From Branchinecta lynchi (taxonomy: Eukaryota > Arthropoda > Branchiopoda > Anostraca > Branchinectidae), in assembly GCA_023053575.1 (NCBI GenBank), contig JAKZAP010000013.1:1560001-1624000 (forward strand): DNA of 64,000 nt, read 5' to 3'. The position numbers and the translations under genes are program-made. Below the pieces are notes generated by a model. That model made no database searches, was not told where the DNA came from, and saw only the letters and a list, made by a program, of their open reading frames with translations. Positions 32,608-42,770 of the stretch are shown one piece after another; position 1 is the first letter of the stretch; every line of letters begins with the position of its first letter.

Positions 32608-32853
32608 GCGATGGCGAAGAGATCAACACCAAGGACCTAGCTCAGCGGATAAGTGCTGAGCTGAAGAGGTACAGCATTCCTCAGGCCATTTTCGCCCAAC
32701 GTGTTCTCTGTCGGTCGCAGGGGACTTTATCAGACCTCTTGAGAAATCCCAAGCCGTGGTCGAAGCTCAAGTCAGGTCGGGAAACGTTTAGAAGAATGTG
32801 GAAGTGGCTCCAAGAACCGGAATTTCAGAGAATGTCGGCTCTTCGCTTAGCTG
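32608..32853 (+). CDS. onecut: Onecut CUT-domain exon
   Basis: A 246-bp exon (82 codons) between acceptor TTCATCAG|GC and donor CTG|GTAAGT, phase 1 on both sides, which joins in frame to the exon ending at 29203 (C-G-D-G-E-E-I-N-T-K). It encodes the complete CUT domain: ELKRYSIPQAIFAQRVLC, SQGTLSDLLRNPKPWSKLKS, then GRETFRRMWKWLQEPEF and QRMSALRLA. This is nearly identical to the CUT domain of known Onecut proteins across animals. CUT binds DNA together with the homeodomain. The homeodomain, which should follow after a short basic linker, is not in this exon and was not found downstream in the window. In mammals the CUT domain lies in the same exon as the N-terminal part, so the intron before it here is an architectural difference. 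Confidence 0.97.
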
Positions 32854-32920
32854 GTAAGTAGGAATAACTTGACCGTTAGAGAAAAAGAACAAGAAAGAAT
32901 AATGTCAGGTCCCCGGAAGG

Positions 32921-33688
32921 ACAAGACCGAACGTTTCGATGTGATACCAAAAATGTAACGGTCGATCCAGACAATTTTGTTCTATGGATATCCGCTCTTC
33001 GCCGGACCCCTTGAACATCTTTTAGTATTAAAATTTAGAAGCAGATTAAGGCCAATGGCTAATCATCTGAGAAAACCAAGTTCAATTATGTATTCAGCAT
33101 GCGTGTTCACCTCTATACTTCATATCTGTTTTGACGAAATTGATCGAAACTTCCTTACTTCTGCAATTTCTGGTTTCGGACGGATTCCCGGCAACTATAT
33201 GCCCGGGTAGTAAATGATGTCTTACACGAATTATGCATATCTTCCTACCCCTAAATTCTCCAAACAACTTTTACTTTTAGCAAATTTTCCGGATTTGGCC
33301 GGATTCCGGGCGATCTGCTTGTCCGGGTAAAAATTTTGCGGTTTCAGTCGGATTCCGGGCGAACTATATGTACGGGTAGGAAATGATTTTCATCTATCAG
33401 ACATTTCATATCGGACATTTAATCAACTTCAAATACAACTTTTACTTAAGAAAATTTTTACGGTTTTGACCGGATTCTGGATGAACTAATTCTCTCAGAT
33501 CTCCCTACTTTACCGCCCCCCCCTAAATCTGTAGCAATGGGGTCCATCGTACGAACTTGACCTGTACTTTACCCAACCGATCCTCATACCAAGCTTCAAC
33601 AAAATATCTTAATCCCTTCCGGAGAGATCGTGCTAACAGACAGACGGACAAATTACGAAGTCGCTTACGTTTTGGGATCTCAAGAATA
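32921..33688 (+). mobile_element. Family D element, 65 bp after the CUT exon
   Basis: Starts 'caagaccgaacgtttcgatg' and ends 'cgcttacgttttgggatctc'. It has about three internal repeats ('ggattccgggcgaactatat', 'gtccggg') and the 3' unique block 'gaacttgacctgtactttac'. Confidence 0.7.
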
Positions 33689-34380
33689 GTAAATGAAACA
33701 AGAAATCATGGTTTAGAGCTTAGACTAGAAATATTAAGCCTAATGGGAAATTTGCTCAGAGTAGCTATTCGTGAGGGTGTGGGCAGGCTGAATGAAGGGT
33801 CATTGACGTGCACATGACTAATTATTGGCATTGCATAACTAGTTATAGAAAATATGACACGTGAAACTATACCACTAGTTCTAGAAAATAATAAATTTGA
33901 TATTTGTCCTACACGAAAAGGAGACACCTCAAATAATTTGTAAGAATAGCCTACTTAGCCTAATCCTCAGATTTGTCGGAATGTGTGTACCTGTGTGAGT
34001 TAGGCACACAGGTAATATAATTAATTCCCAGTTTCAAAGACAAGCTCAAAGCAAGCTCTTTATTTTTAAACTAACTCGCTATCTATTTCCTGGTACGCTT
34101 TTCTTCAGGTGAAGGGTATTTTGTCATCGAACAAGTAGTTCGCCCGGAATCCGGCCAAAATAACCTATGACAAAACTCACATGTATTCAAGGTGTTCGGG
34201 TTGTTAATCGTAGAGTGAAAAACATCCTCACAATCTCTCACCCGTAAATGTTTAGCAATGGCATGTTGATCAGCTTGTAAGCATTCATCCTTGCGAGTGT
34301 TTTGAATGTCTCCTTTCATTTTCATTTTCTGTCTCGTCCGATGTATGACAGAAATATTTCATGCCTGGAATCCTGGGTGA
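33689..34380. other. No gene seen; family D remnant near 34090-34180
   Basis: 'aagtagttcgcccggaatcc' at 34133 is a single internal family D repeat on the minus strand. The rest is unassigned. Confidence 0.4.
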
Positions 34381-34520
34381 TGCCGGTAGCGGGTTGAAAC
34401 CCCCCTCCCCCGAAACCTACAAAAATAATAATTTGTATAGGCTTTTCCCTCTGATCTATGTCTTTTTGTACTTTTATGTCAAACCCGCACCCCCGAAATA
34501 AATTCTTGGATATGGCCTGG
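34381..34520 (-). mobile_element. Family A MITE, left end missing
   Basis: Has 'ataggcttttccctctgatc', short C runs and 'gaaataaattcttggatatg' to 'gcctgg'. Homopolymer tracts are only 5-6 bases here, unlike other copies. Confidence 0.6.
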
Positions 34521-34557
34521 CCACATTAGAGGCTGGTTTTGCATGAAGCACAAGTTA

Positions 34558-35681
34558 ACAAGACCAAAGGTTTCGATGGGATCCCAAAAATACGATATCT
34601 GATCCGGACAACTGGGTCTTGTCTTCGCCAGATCCAGTCTTAGCCAGACTCCTTGAAGATTTTTACTATTAAAATTCAGAAACAGATTAAGGCCAAATAG
34701 CTAATCATCTGAGAAAACCAAGTTGAGATATAGATTCAGCATGTGTGTTTACCCCTACAAGTCATATCTGTTTTGACGAAAACTTCCTGCCACTTCTGCC
34801 AATTTCCCGGTTTCTGCCGAACTCCGGAACTACTTGTCCGGCGAAAAAAGAAAGCTCAAAAACGAACTCAGGGTATCTTCTTTCCCCAATAATGAACATC
34901 TAATGAACTTCAAATAAAAATTTAACTTAAAACAAATTTTCCGACTCCAACCGGATTCCGGTCGAACTAGATGTCCGGGAAAAAAAATGATTGTCACACA
35001 CGGATTCAGCATCTCTTCTTACCCCTAAATCGGATATCTAATCAACTACAAGTAAAACTTTAACTTTTAACAATTTTTCGGTTTGGGTCGGATTCCGGAC
35101 GAACTACATGTCCGCGTAGAAAATTGTTTTCACATAAGTCTTCAGCATGTCTTCTTGCACTAAATCGAACATCTAATCAGCTCCAAATTAAACTTTTAAT
35201 TTTATCAAACTTTCCGGTTTTGGCCGTATTCCGGGCGAACTACTTGTCCGTCGAGAAAACGGTTTCCGCCATCGTGTCCAGCATGTCTTTTTAAACCTAA
35301 ATGAAACATCTAATCAACTTCAGATAAAACTTTTCCTTCTAACAAACTTTCCTGTTTTGGCCGGATTTCGGGCGAACTACATGTCCGATAACAAAAGGGG
35401 TTTCACCATCGTGTTCAGCATTTCTTCTTACCCCATAATCGACTATCACATTAGCTGTTTCAAAGTATTTTGTTTGCCCATTTATTTGAACCCCTCCTCC
35501 ACCCCTAAAAGTAGGGCTACAAAGCCCATCTACAAACTTGACTTGTCCGACGACCCAAGGAATCCTCACACCAAGTTTCATCAAAATATCTCATTCCCTT
35601 CGAGAGTTGTCGTGCTTACAGACGGACGGATAGACGGACAACTTTTTCGATGTCACTCCACTTACGTTTTGGGATCCCAAA
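34558..35681 (+). mobile_element. Family D element, longest clear copy
   Basis: Starts AACAAGACCAAAGGTTTCGA with GGGATCCCAAAAAT and ends 'ccacttacgttttgggatcc'. About five internal ~155-bp repeats carry 'ggccggatttcgggcgaact', 'catgtccg' and 'ttcagcat(g/c)tcttctta'. The 3' unique part reads 'aacttgacttgtccgacgac' and 'aagtttcatcaaaatatctc'. No protein is encoded. Confidence 0.75.
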
Positions 35682-36340
35682 AAATGGATTAGAACGGAAT
35701 AAGTCTAGCTTGTGATTGGCCTCCTATACTTGCCTACAAGTGTTCTGGCTTAAATAAGCAGCCTTGCTTTTCGTTTCTCCAAAACTGTCAAACTTTAGAC
35801 CGTGCTTTAATCCTCATAAGCTTAGAAGCGGGATTCCCTACTCCACACCTTCCCCTTAATCAGAGACTGGGGCGACTCCCCAAAATTACCGCCCAGTTCT
35901 TGCTGTCTTGAAGCTATTTTAACATTAATTCTGAAAACAAGGTTTCTTTGAAACGGCATCGCCAGCCGTATTGTTTTTTCGACAGTGATTGATCATTCGT
36001 CAGCCGACTGGGCGTTGACGAAATCGAACTTTTCAAGTTCGAGACTGAAAAAGGAGGGGACTAACGGAATGGTGGGAGGCTGAAATTGCAGCCAAGTTTT
36101 CGGTTCAAGCATAATTTAAGCAAAGTTAGTCGTTGAGATTTGTTGTGTTTCCGTTGGTTTAGTCACAGTGCCAGGGAAACCGAATTCGACTTTACAAGCA
36201 TGTTTATTCGTGTCAAAAAGAATTCTAACAGGAGAAAATGAAGTTGGTTATAAATTGCTTTATTTGAAGACAATAATACTTTTGGTACACCAAGTTGAAT
36301 ATTAAAAAAAAAATAACCCATGGTATGTTTTCTCATCTTA
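35682..36340. other. Intron: no gene or clear repeat seen
   Basis: No supported feature. Confidence 0.4.
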
Positions 36341-36346
36341 GGCATA

Positions 36347-36950
36347 GCTTTCCCAGTTTCGATTGAATATCCGCTAAACTATTAAAGAATTTGAAGAAGT
36401 GTGTCGTAGCTCTTGAGACCACCTTTGAGAAGGGCTTAGTGTTTGTTTCAAGCCCTGATATCATGTGAGAAACCAAGTATTCGGTGAGTATTAGGTGAGA
36501 TACAAAGTAAAATTCGATCTTTAGTTTTATGCACATACCGTAAAACACAGTCATCTCAAGGGATCTTGTCTCTGGAACAACCCATCAATGAAAATTCTGA
36601 AATTTAAATTTTATTTTTTTTCCCCTCATACTTAGTTTCTCACATATAACTTAAGAACCACATGATCAGGGCTTGAAACAAACATTAAGCCCTTCTCAAA
36701 GGTGGTCTCAAGGGCTACAACGAGCTTTTTGTTTAGATTTTTTCAAGTTTCTGTAAAAACTCTGAAATACGAATTTTCTTTTTTCCAGTCATGCATGGTT
36801 TCTCACCTATAACTTGAGAACCACATGATATCAGGGCCTGAAACAAACACTGAGCCCTGCTCAAAGGCGGTCTCAAGAGCTACGACACACTTTTTCTTCA
36901 GATTCTTTAATAGTTTAACGGATATTCAATCGAAACTGGGAAAGTTAATT
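36347..36950. repeat. Three-copy inverted/direct repeat
   Basis: A ~125-bp unit (with 'gcccttctcaaaggtggtct' and 'cgaaactgggaaag') occurs once on the minus strand (36347-36473) and twice on the plus strand (about 36640-36735, partial, and 36826-36950). The outer pair could fold into a large hairpin. Confidence 0.65.
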
Positions 36951-37185
36951 ATTTACCCTCAGAATTTCTCAGAATCTTCCCGTTTTCTTCGTGTCTGTAC
37001 GCCGGTAATCCACTTTTTACGCCGCGGTAACGAGAGGTTATACCCCCCCCCCCCCCCCCCCCCCCCCCCTGACTCAGGTCTTCTACCGCACTTTCATTTC
37101 AGTTAGAGAGATGTAAATAATGACTAATTAGAAGATGACTTTTCTGTTTTTACCGACTAGCCGACAACATGGGGAGGGAGGGGGT
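36951..37185. other. C run of ~28 bases at 37042-37069
   Basis: A long pure C tract with no family A arms around it. No gene. Confidence 0.5.
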
Positions 37186-37187
37186 AT

Positions 37188-37480
37188 AGATAGATAGATA
37201 GATAGATAGTTTATTGCTATAAATTTGACATATGAAAAAAAAACAAAAAAAATACTAATATATAATAACACTCTTTTCCTTTTAATTTGTTTTACTTATT
37301 CCAAAAACCTACTTCTGTGTTCCATCCCTAGCCTCAAAAATCGCCCCATTTTCTTTATACCAGCAAAACACTCATCCTTAAAAATTATATTACGTATACG
37401 TATACATTACGTCTTTGAATATGGGTCTTTAAATGTTCAGATCTTCCCGTCTTCTTCTAGCTTCTATACCTTGGACCGAC
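37188..37480 (-). repeat. LINE 3' end with (GATA)n tail, minus strand
   Basis: Six GATA repeats (about 37188-37210) followed by 'gtttattgctataaatttga', the reversed layout of a LINE tail. No RT motif in the sequence after it. Confidence 0.45.
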
Positions 37481-38110
37481 GCTTAGGCTAGACTTGTCGA
37501 AAAAAAAATGTAGATTTACAGCTAGCTGATGTAAATAATAGCTCATTAGTTAGAGACCAGAAGAGAGCGGATTACTTCTTGCCCTTCGATTTGGCTAATG
37601 AGCCGTTTCTGAAGGGGCTTGCTAAAGACCCTATTAGAGAAAGGCAAGGGATCACAGAGATCACAATACATGCCATATCGCGTGCCTCTATCATAGGACA
37701 GACCAGATTGAAAATCTTGTTCGACAAAAGAAGGTAACGACGAGATTTGATCCAGGGCTGGTCCTAATTAAATTTCGGAACTGGTCAGCGAAATGTTGCT
37801 CTAACAAAAGAGAAGCCTGGGCCAGTTTTGCTCCGTTGGAGAATTTTTGTTCGCCAGCTTTGAGTTTCAGAACTTAAAACCTTTGAAGAAGGAATTAAGA
37901 AAGAGGGGGAAAGGAAGTCTGAGCACGTAGGTGCCATGAAGGTCCGAAACTGCATAATTGTCGAATCGGAAAGTCACGATTGCTCGCAGTTGATTCTGAT
38001 GTGAGGGAATGTCCAGACAATTGATTAGTTGGCACGAACTGTTTCATGTTTAATGTGGAAATGGACTGGCAATACTGGCATACCCTTTACTCACTTCTCT
38101 TTAGTTAGCT
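37481..38110. other. Intron: no gene or clear repeat seen
   Basis: No supported feature. Confidence 0.4.
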
Positions 38111-38114
38111 AGCG

Positions 38115-38668
38115 GCTAAAAATAGCATATTTAGGTTTTTAGCTTCGACCTGAAGAGGATCTTCGTTAAACAGGGCCGAAATATAGAACAGAATTCTCAT
38201 CTGGGTAATCCGTTTAGCACCACTAAACAAGCAAATTGTTAGAATAAGTGGGATAAAAATTGCAAGGTTAGATTTTCAGCTTCGACCCGAAGAGGATCTT
38301 TGTTAAGAAGGGCCGAAATATAGCCGAACAGATTTCTCAGCTGGGTAATTTGTTCTCAGCTGGGTAATCTTTAGCACCACTAAACAAACAAATAGTCAGA
38401 AAAAGTGGGTTAAAAATTGCAAGGTTAGATTTTTAGCTTCGACCTGAAGAGAGTTCTTGTTAGGAAGGGCCGAAATATAGCCGAACAGAATTCTCAATTG
38501 TAATCCGTCTAGTACCACTAAAGAAACAAATAGTTGGAAAAAGTGGGTTAAAAATTGCAAGGTTAGATCTTTAGCTTCGACCCGAAGAGGATCCTTTGTT
38601 AAGAAGGGCCGAAAGATAGCCGAACAAAATCACAACTGACTAATCCGTTTAGCACCACCAAACAAAGG
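38115..38668 (+). repeat. Tandem array of four hammerhead-bearing units (family E)
   Basis: Four head-to-tail units with cores at 38150, 38287, 38444 and 38581. Spacing is 137, 157 and 137 bp; the middle unit has a ~20-bp internal duplication of 'ctcagctgggtaat'. Each reads TTCGAC, C(T/C)GAAGA, hairpin, GGCC, GAAA, TATA (GATA in the last), then GCCGAA (absent in the first), followed by 'ccgtttagcaccactaaaca' and 'ttgcaaggttaga'. TTCG and CGAA pair as an alternative stem I. Units 1 and 3 keep the full CUGAAGA core; units 2 and 4 have CCGAAGA. Confidence 0.75.
38438..38486 (+). ncRNA. Hammerhead ribozyme motif in array unit 3
   Basis: CUGAAGA at 38444-38450 and GAAA at 38472-38475, followed by UAUA with cleavage predicted after the last A. 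Stem I pairs UUCG.C with G.CGAA around one A-C mismatch. Stem II is less regular than in the 2540 copy (GAGUUCUU...AAGGGCC). Core bases are present; activity is uncertain. Confidence 0.5.
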
Positions 38669-38819
38669 CCGATCGAGTTATACATATTTGGCGAGCAAAT
38701 TTTTGGGGAAGGTTGGTTGGTGGAAAAGTTCAAGGAGAAAAGTTTGTTTGGGGTTAGGCAGCTTGAAAGGTTTTTGCGGATTGGCTGGAAGCATAGAGAA
38801 GAGTTTTTGTAGATAAGAT

Positions 38820-38925
38820 TTATTAGAAGAATTGATGTTTGTTTTTTATTTGTTTTGTATTTTGTTTTGTATGCGATGGCTCATGGGCTTTAAGCAAATA
38901 TATATCATATCATATCATAATAGTA
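38820..38925 (+). repeat. LINE 3' end with (ATATC)n tail
   Basis: 'tgggctttaagcaaatatat' followed by 'catatcatatcata', a short tandem tail. No coding remnant. Confidence 0.45.
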
Positions 38926-39470
38926 AAGCTGTGATTCCGCCTAAATCATGATATGTAATTAAAGACAAAGTAAAATCTACGGTTACAAACCAAACCTCGA
39001 CGTTCCCTTATTTTCTAACAAATGTATATCAGTGAAGTGAAAAAAGTAGGAAAGTACAAACAGTAAGGAATAACGTGGAAACCAAATCTAACCCACATGA
39101 ACACAAAATGAACATGTGATAACTTGATTACCTTCCACACTTCGGAGCGAATACGTCCTTCATACAATCCGATGAAGAATTGCCGCCAGACGCGCTAGAG
39201 GAACAACAACAATCACACGTGAGATCAGGGGATAAGTTATCTCACGGGTGAATGAGCGATTAGGCTTTCGCTTCATATCGAGTCGCGCATTAGCCCCGTG
39301 GAAAAGATAGCCAGCACTGAAGTCGGAAGCCAGAAATGACAAACTTGATGACGTTTGACAGTACAAACGCAAAAAGAGGGAAAGATGCATTTTTAACAGT
39401 TTTAAACATGGTTAGTCCTAAGAGGAATTGAAAATAGCAAAACAAACCTGGATAAACGTACACAAAGAAG
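38926..39470. other. Intron: no gene or clear repeat seen
   Basis: No supported feature. Confidence 0.4.
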
Positions 39471-39476
39471 TAATGT

Positions 39477-39832
39477 GTGGAACTCTGTTCCGGAGAGCAT
39501 TCCGGCGGCTGAGCACCTGGGGCTATTTAAAAATAAATTGAAAAAGTATTTGTTAGGCCAAGGTTCATACTTTTTTCTTCTTGTTTTTCTTATTATTTTT
39601 CTTTTTTCTCATTATTATTATTAAATGAGTTGATGAGAGATTGGTTATTATTTCTTGTTTTAGTGCTCTTTTCTGGTATGTTCTGTTTCTAGTTAATTAT
39701 TAGTTAGGAAATGAGTTTTATGTACCCGCCCAACTGCAAGTGCTTTTTGTACCTTTCTTGGGGCGGGTACTGGCAACATAGTTAAATGTATTTGGGTCGT
39801 AGAATAAACTGAACTGAACTGAACTGAACGTG
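39477..39832 (+). mobile_element. LINE-1 3' end, plus strand
   Basis: Starts in the last codons of the LINE-1 ORF ('gtgtggaactctgttccgga', V-W-N-S-V-P), has 'ttgttaggccaaggttcat', the 3' UTR, and ends in (TGAAC)4 at about 39810-39830. Strongly 5'-truncated. Confidence 0.75.
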
Positions 39833-39835
39833 TCA

Positions 39836-40426
39836 TTGTTTCTTTGCGGTAGCACACCTAGCGGCCAAAAAACTAATCTGAGGGAAATTTTATGAGGGGC
39901 GTATAAGGTCCACGATGGATCTGTCATGCTACAGATGAAGATAGGATTTGTATAGTTACGGGGGGATAGCGAGTACCGTGATTTCCCACAATCCAGTCAG
40001 ACCGTCGATTAGTAGATTAACAATACGAGGTACAAATCTTTCATACAGACACCAACAGCAAGAATACGTCAATGTACCCCGAAAATAACACGTGCTAATT
40101 GAAGTAACAGACTTGTACAACTATGAGCGTAGGGAATACCTTAATTTCCCTCGCTCCTCTCAGGCTTGGTTCCCTCTCAGATTGGTTCAGTGGTATCAAA
40201 GGCAGTGAAACCCAATCCCAGCTTTATTACAGAGACTAAAAATTTAGATCTTTTAGGGTTAAGTCTTTTAGGTGTCAAGTAATTGCTTTGCATTAAGTAA
40301 GTTATTTAATTCTGAAGCGGGGTATGTGAGTCTTGGTTCGTTCAAAAAACCCCAAAAGATCATTGTTGGAAAATAGTAGTTAATTGGTTGAAATTGGTTG
40401 TAGGTCGGTTGTATTCGCGAGAACAC
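39836..40426. other. Intron: no gene or clear repeat seen
   Basis: No supported feature. Confidence 0.4.
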
Positions 40427-40434
40427 CTGGTGAG

Positions 40435-40596
40435 CAAGGCCGTATCCAGGTGGGGTTAGGGAATTGACCCCCCCCCCCTCGAAACATGCACAAAATCATC
40501 ATTTTTATAGACTTTCCCCTCTGATCTATGTCTTTTTTGTCCGACCCACAGGCAAACCCCCCCCCCCCCCGAAATAAATTCCTGGATACGGGCCTG
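40435..40596 (-). mobile_element. Family A MITE, perfect 8-bp duplication CTGGTGAG
   Basis: Runs from CAAGGCCGTATCCAGG to GGATACGGGCCTG. Perfect CTGGTGAG flanks lie at 40427-40434 and 40597-40604. Two C runs inside. Confidence 0.85.
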
Positions 40597-40639
40597 CTGG
40601 TGAGTTATCTTATTTTATTATAAAGATAACGGTTTCCCA

Positions 40640-40762
40640 ACCATCGGGCCATAGATCCCTTGGGATTTTGCCTAATAAATAGTTTTTGTTTTTTGTGTAT
40701 GTTAGTATTATGTTAGTTGTGTATATATAAGTTTGTCAGTAAAAAGAACTTGAACTTGTAAA
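40640..40762 (+). repeat. Probable LINE 3' end
   Basis: Ends 'agtaaaaagaacttgaactt', a short repeat after an A-rich segment. It begins near a 'ggtttcccaaccatcgggcc' word like a hAT end. Confidence 0.35.
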
Positions 40763-41229
40763 GTAAAATAAAAGAATTGAATCAAACACAACAAAACAGA
40801 ATATATAATTTTTCATTAGCGTCGTGCGCCGGCTGGACCCAATTGTTTACGATTTTTGGCAGATCCGACCAAATTTCCAAAAGTGTGAAGCTTGCATCTT
40901 TAACTTGGAAACGCTCCGTTAGCATATGGGAATGGTATAACTTTGGCAAATAAAGCAGGTGCTTCGCATACTTAAATCTTTTCTTTTCATCTTTTCATCT
41001 TCTGCAATTCCGCAGAACATGTCAAAGATTTGCCTCTTGAAACGAAACTTGGCGGCAAAAAATTAGCACGAAGGAGAAAGGTTCTGCATCTAGAGTGGCA
41101 AAGCCCCACCCCCCAAAAAACACACAACAATAAAAAATGGTGCCTCTGTCTGGTTCACTTTCCAAAGTTGGGGGCGAAATCCAGACTGTTACCCTGGTCT
41201 GCTGCAGACAGCATCCTTTCCTACTATTA

Positions 41230-41381
41230 CACTGTAAAAAGTTTCTCCGAATAAGGATGCAGTATTTGCTACTGGGATTAATCTTACTGGGATAAGATTA
41301 ATCCGAATTAGGGGTAATCTTATCTCAATAAAGACAAGATTAATCCCAGTAGCAAATACTGCTAGATTTTTTTTTACAGTG
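41230..41381. mobile_element. Family G palindromic MITE, TA-flanked
   Basis: A 152-bp element from CACTGTAAAAAG to TTTTTACAGTG, with TA on both sides. Inner arms 'gcagtatttgctactgggat' and 'atcccagtagcaaatactgc' make it almost one hairpin. TA flanks fit Tc1/mariner-like targeting; with no transposase the assignment stays open. Confidence 0.8.
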
Positions 41382-42013
41382 TAGATTAAAAGCTTATCGC
41401 AAGCGATCTGGCAGGAGTAAGATTTTAATCCGTTTGGTACAATAAGTTTCTGTTTAGTTCCGACTCAAGAGCCTCGACCAGCTCCTTCGATCGCTTCCGA
41501 GCAGCTTCGGATTCCTAGCGGAAGCAGTAATTCAGTACTTGCTTATACAGGTAATAGAATTTGAAATTATTAGTAGGATTTTGTTTCCCGGTTGGTTCCA
41601 GTATATATCATATTAGTTGCGTTTTCGCAGATACCATGGTATCTGTTACCACGTTACTGGATCTGCAATTAGTCGTTTTTGCAGTAACCGTGGTATCTGA
41701 TATACGGTTGTTCTGCAAAAACGACAATTGCCGAAATTACGCTTTTTGGACTCATCCGAACAGAAAAGCTGATATTCAGTCACATCACGAAGTACCAAAC
41801 TTCTTTCCCACCAATTTGACAAAAATTGATGAAAGTGACATTACTTTTTCAGATATCACGATCAGTTACCACGGTAGGAACGTGGTATCTGAATATCAGA
41901 TACCACGATACCTGGCCAGATACCACGATAGTTGCAAAAACGACTTTAGACCGTGGTATCAGATACCACGATAACTGCAAAAAAGACTTTAGACCGTGGT
42001 ATCAGATACCATA

Positions 42014-42309
42014 CAGAGCAAAATAACTTTAGAGAGTAATGCGAAGACCTATCCTTCCCATGCATCAAAAATGGGCCTCCATCGTAGCGCCGCTCAGCTC
42101 GCTTTGTGAGTGAAGCTCCAGCAAACTGTTCGTGTGTGCAGTGGCGGACTAGGGTTATTTTGCTCTGGATTAGAGCCAGCGCTCGTTAACGACTGGTCGA
42201 GTTTCAGTAGCGATGTTCGTGTCCGCTTGCGGAGCTAGTGTCGCTGCGATTTGACTGTGTGTCACTTTTTCAAATTTCGCGCATTACTCTCTCGAGTTAT
42301 TTTGCTCTG
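42014..42309. mobile_element. TIR element, 296 bp, inserted in the GGTATC tract
   Basis: Ends CAGAGCAAAATAACT...GAGTAATGCG and CGCATTACTCTC...AGTTATTTTGCTCTG are inverted copies. Flanks ATACCATA and ATACCGTG agree at 6 of 8. It looks like another hAT-type MITE. Confidence 0.7.
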
Positions 42310-42321
42310 ATACCGTGGTAT

Positions 42322-42770
42322 CAGAGATGGGCGAATCCGATCATGAAAGGATTCGAATCCGAATCCAGGGCTACGTACGAATCCGATTCCGAATCCACCA
42401 TTTCATGCTGAGGATTCGAATAATCGAATCCGGATTCGAGTCCGACCTTAAAAAAAAAATCAAATCATGTACATAGGTTATGGTTTAAAAATCAGAGAAA
42501 AGCACTGATATCTAAGGTATCAGATAACGTGATAGATTACTGAGGATGGTTGGAGGTGGATACCAAAAAGTTGGATTGCCTAGGCACACTGTGTAAAAAT
42601 GGGAAAACGGAAACTGGAAGGATGAAGTCTAGGAATTTGAGCGGATTCGTAAAACTGAGGGTTTGGAATCCGAGTCCGAATCCGAATCTAGCCTGACAAG
42701 CAGGAGAGTCGAATCCGGCCAAAAGGACGGATCCTGGATCCGAATCCGGATTCAGATTCGCCCATCTCTG
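42322..42770. mobile_element. GAATCC-rich hAT-like MITE with 8-bp duplication
   Basis: Runs from CAGAGATGGGCGAATC to GATTCGCCCATCTCTG, flanked by CGTGGTAT and CATGGTAT (7 of 8). The interior is full of 'cgaatccgaatcc' and its inverse. Non-coding. Confidence 0.8.
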
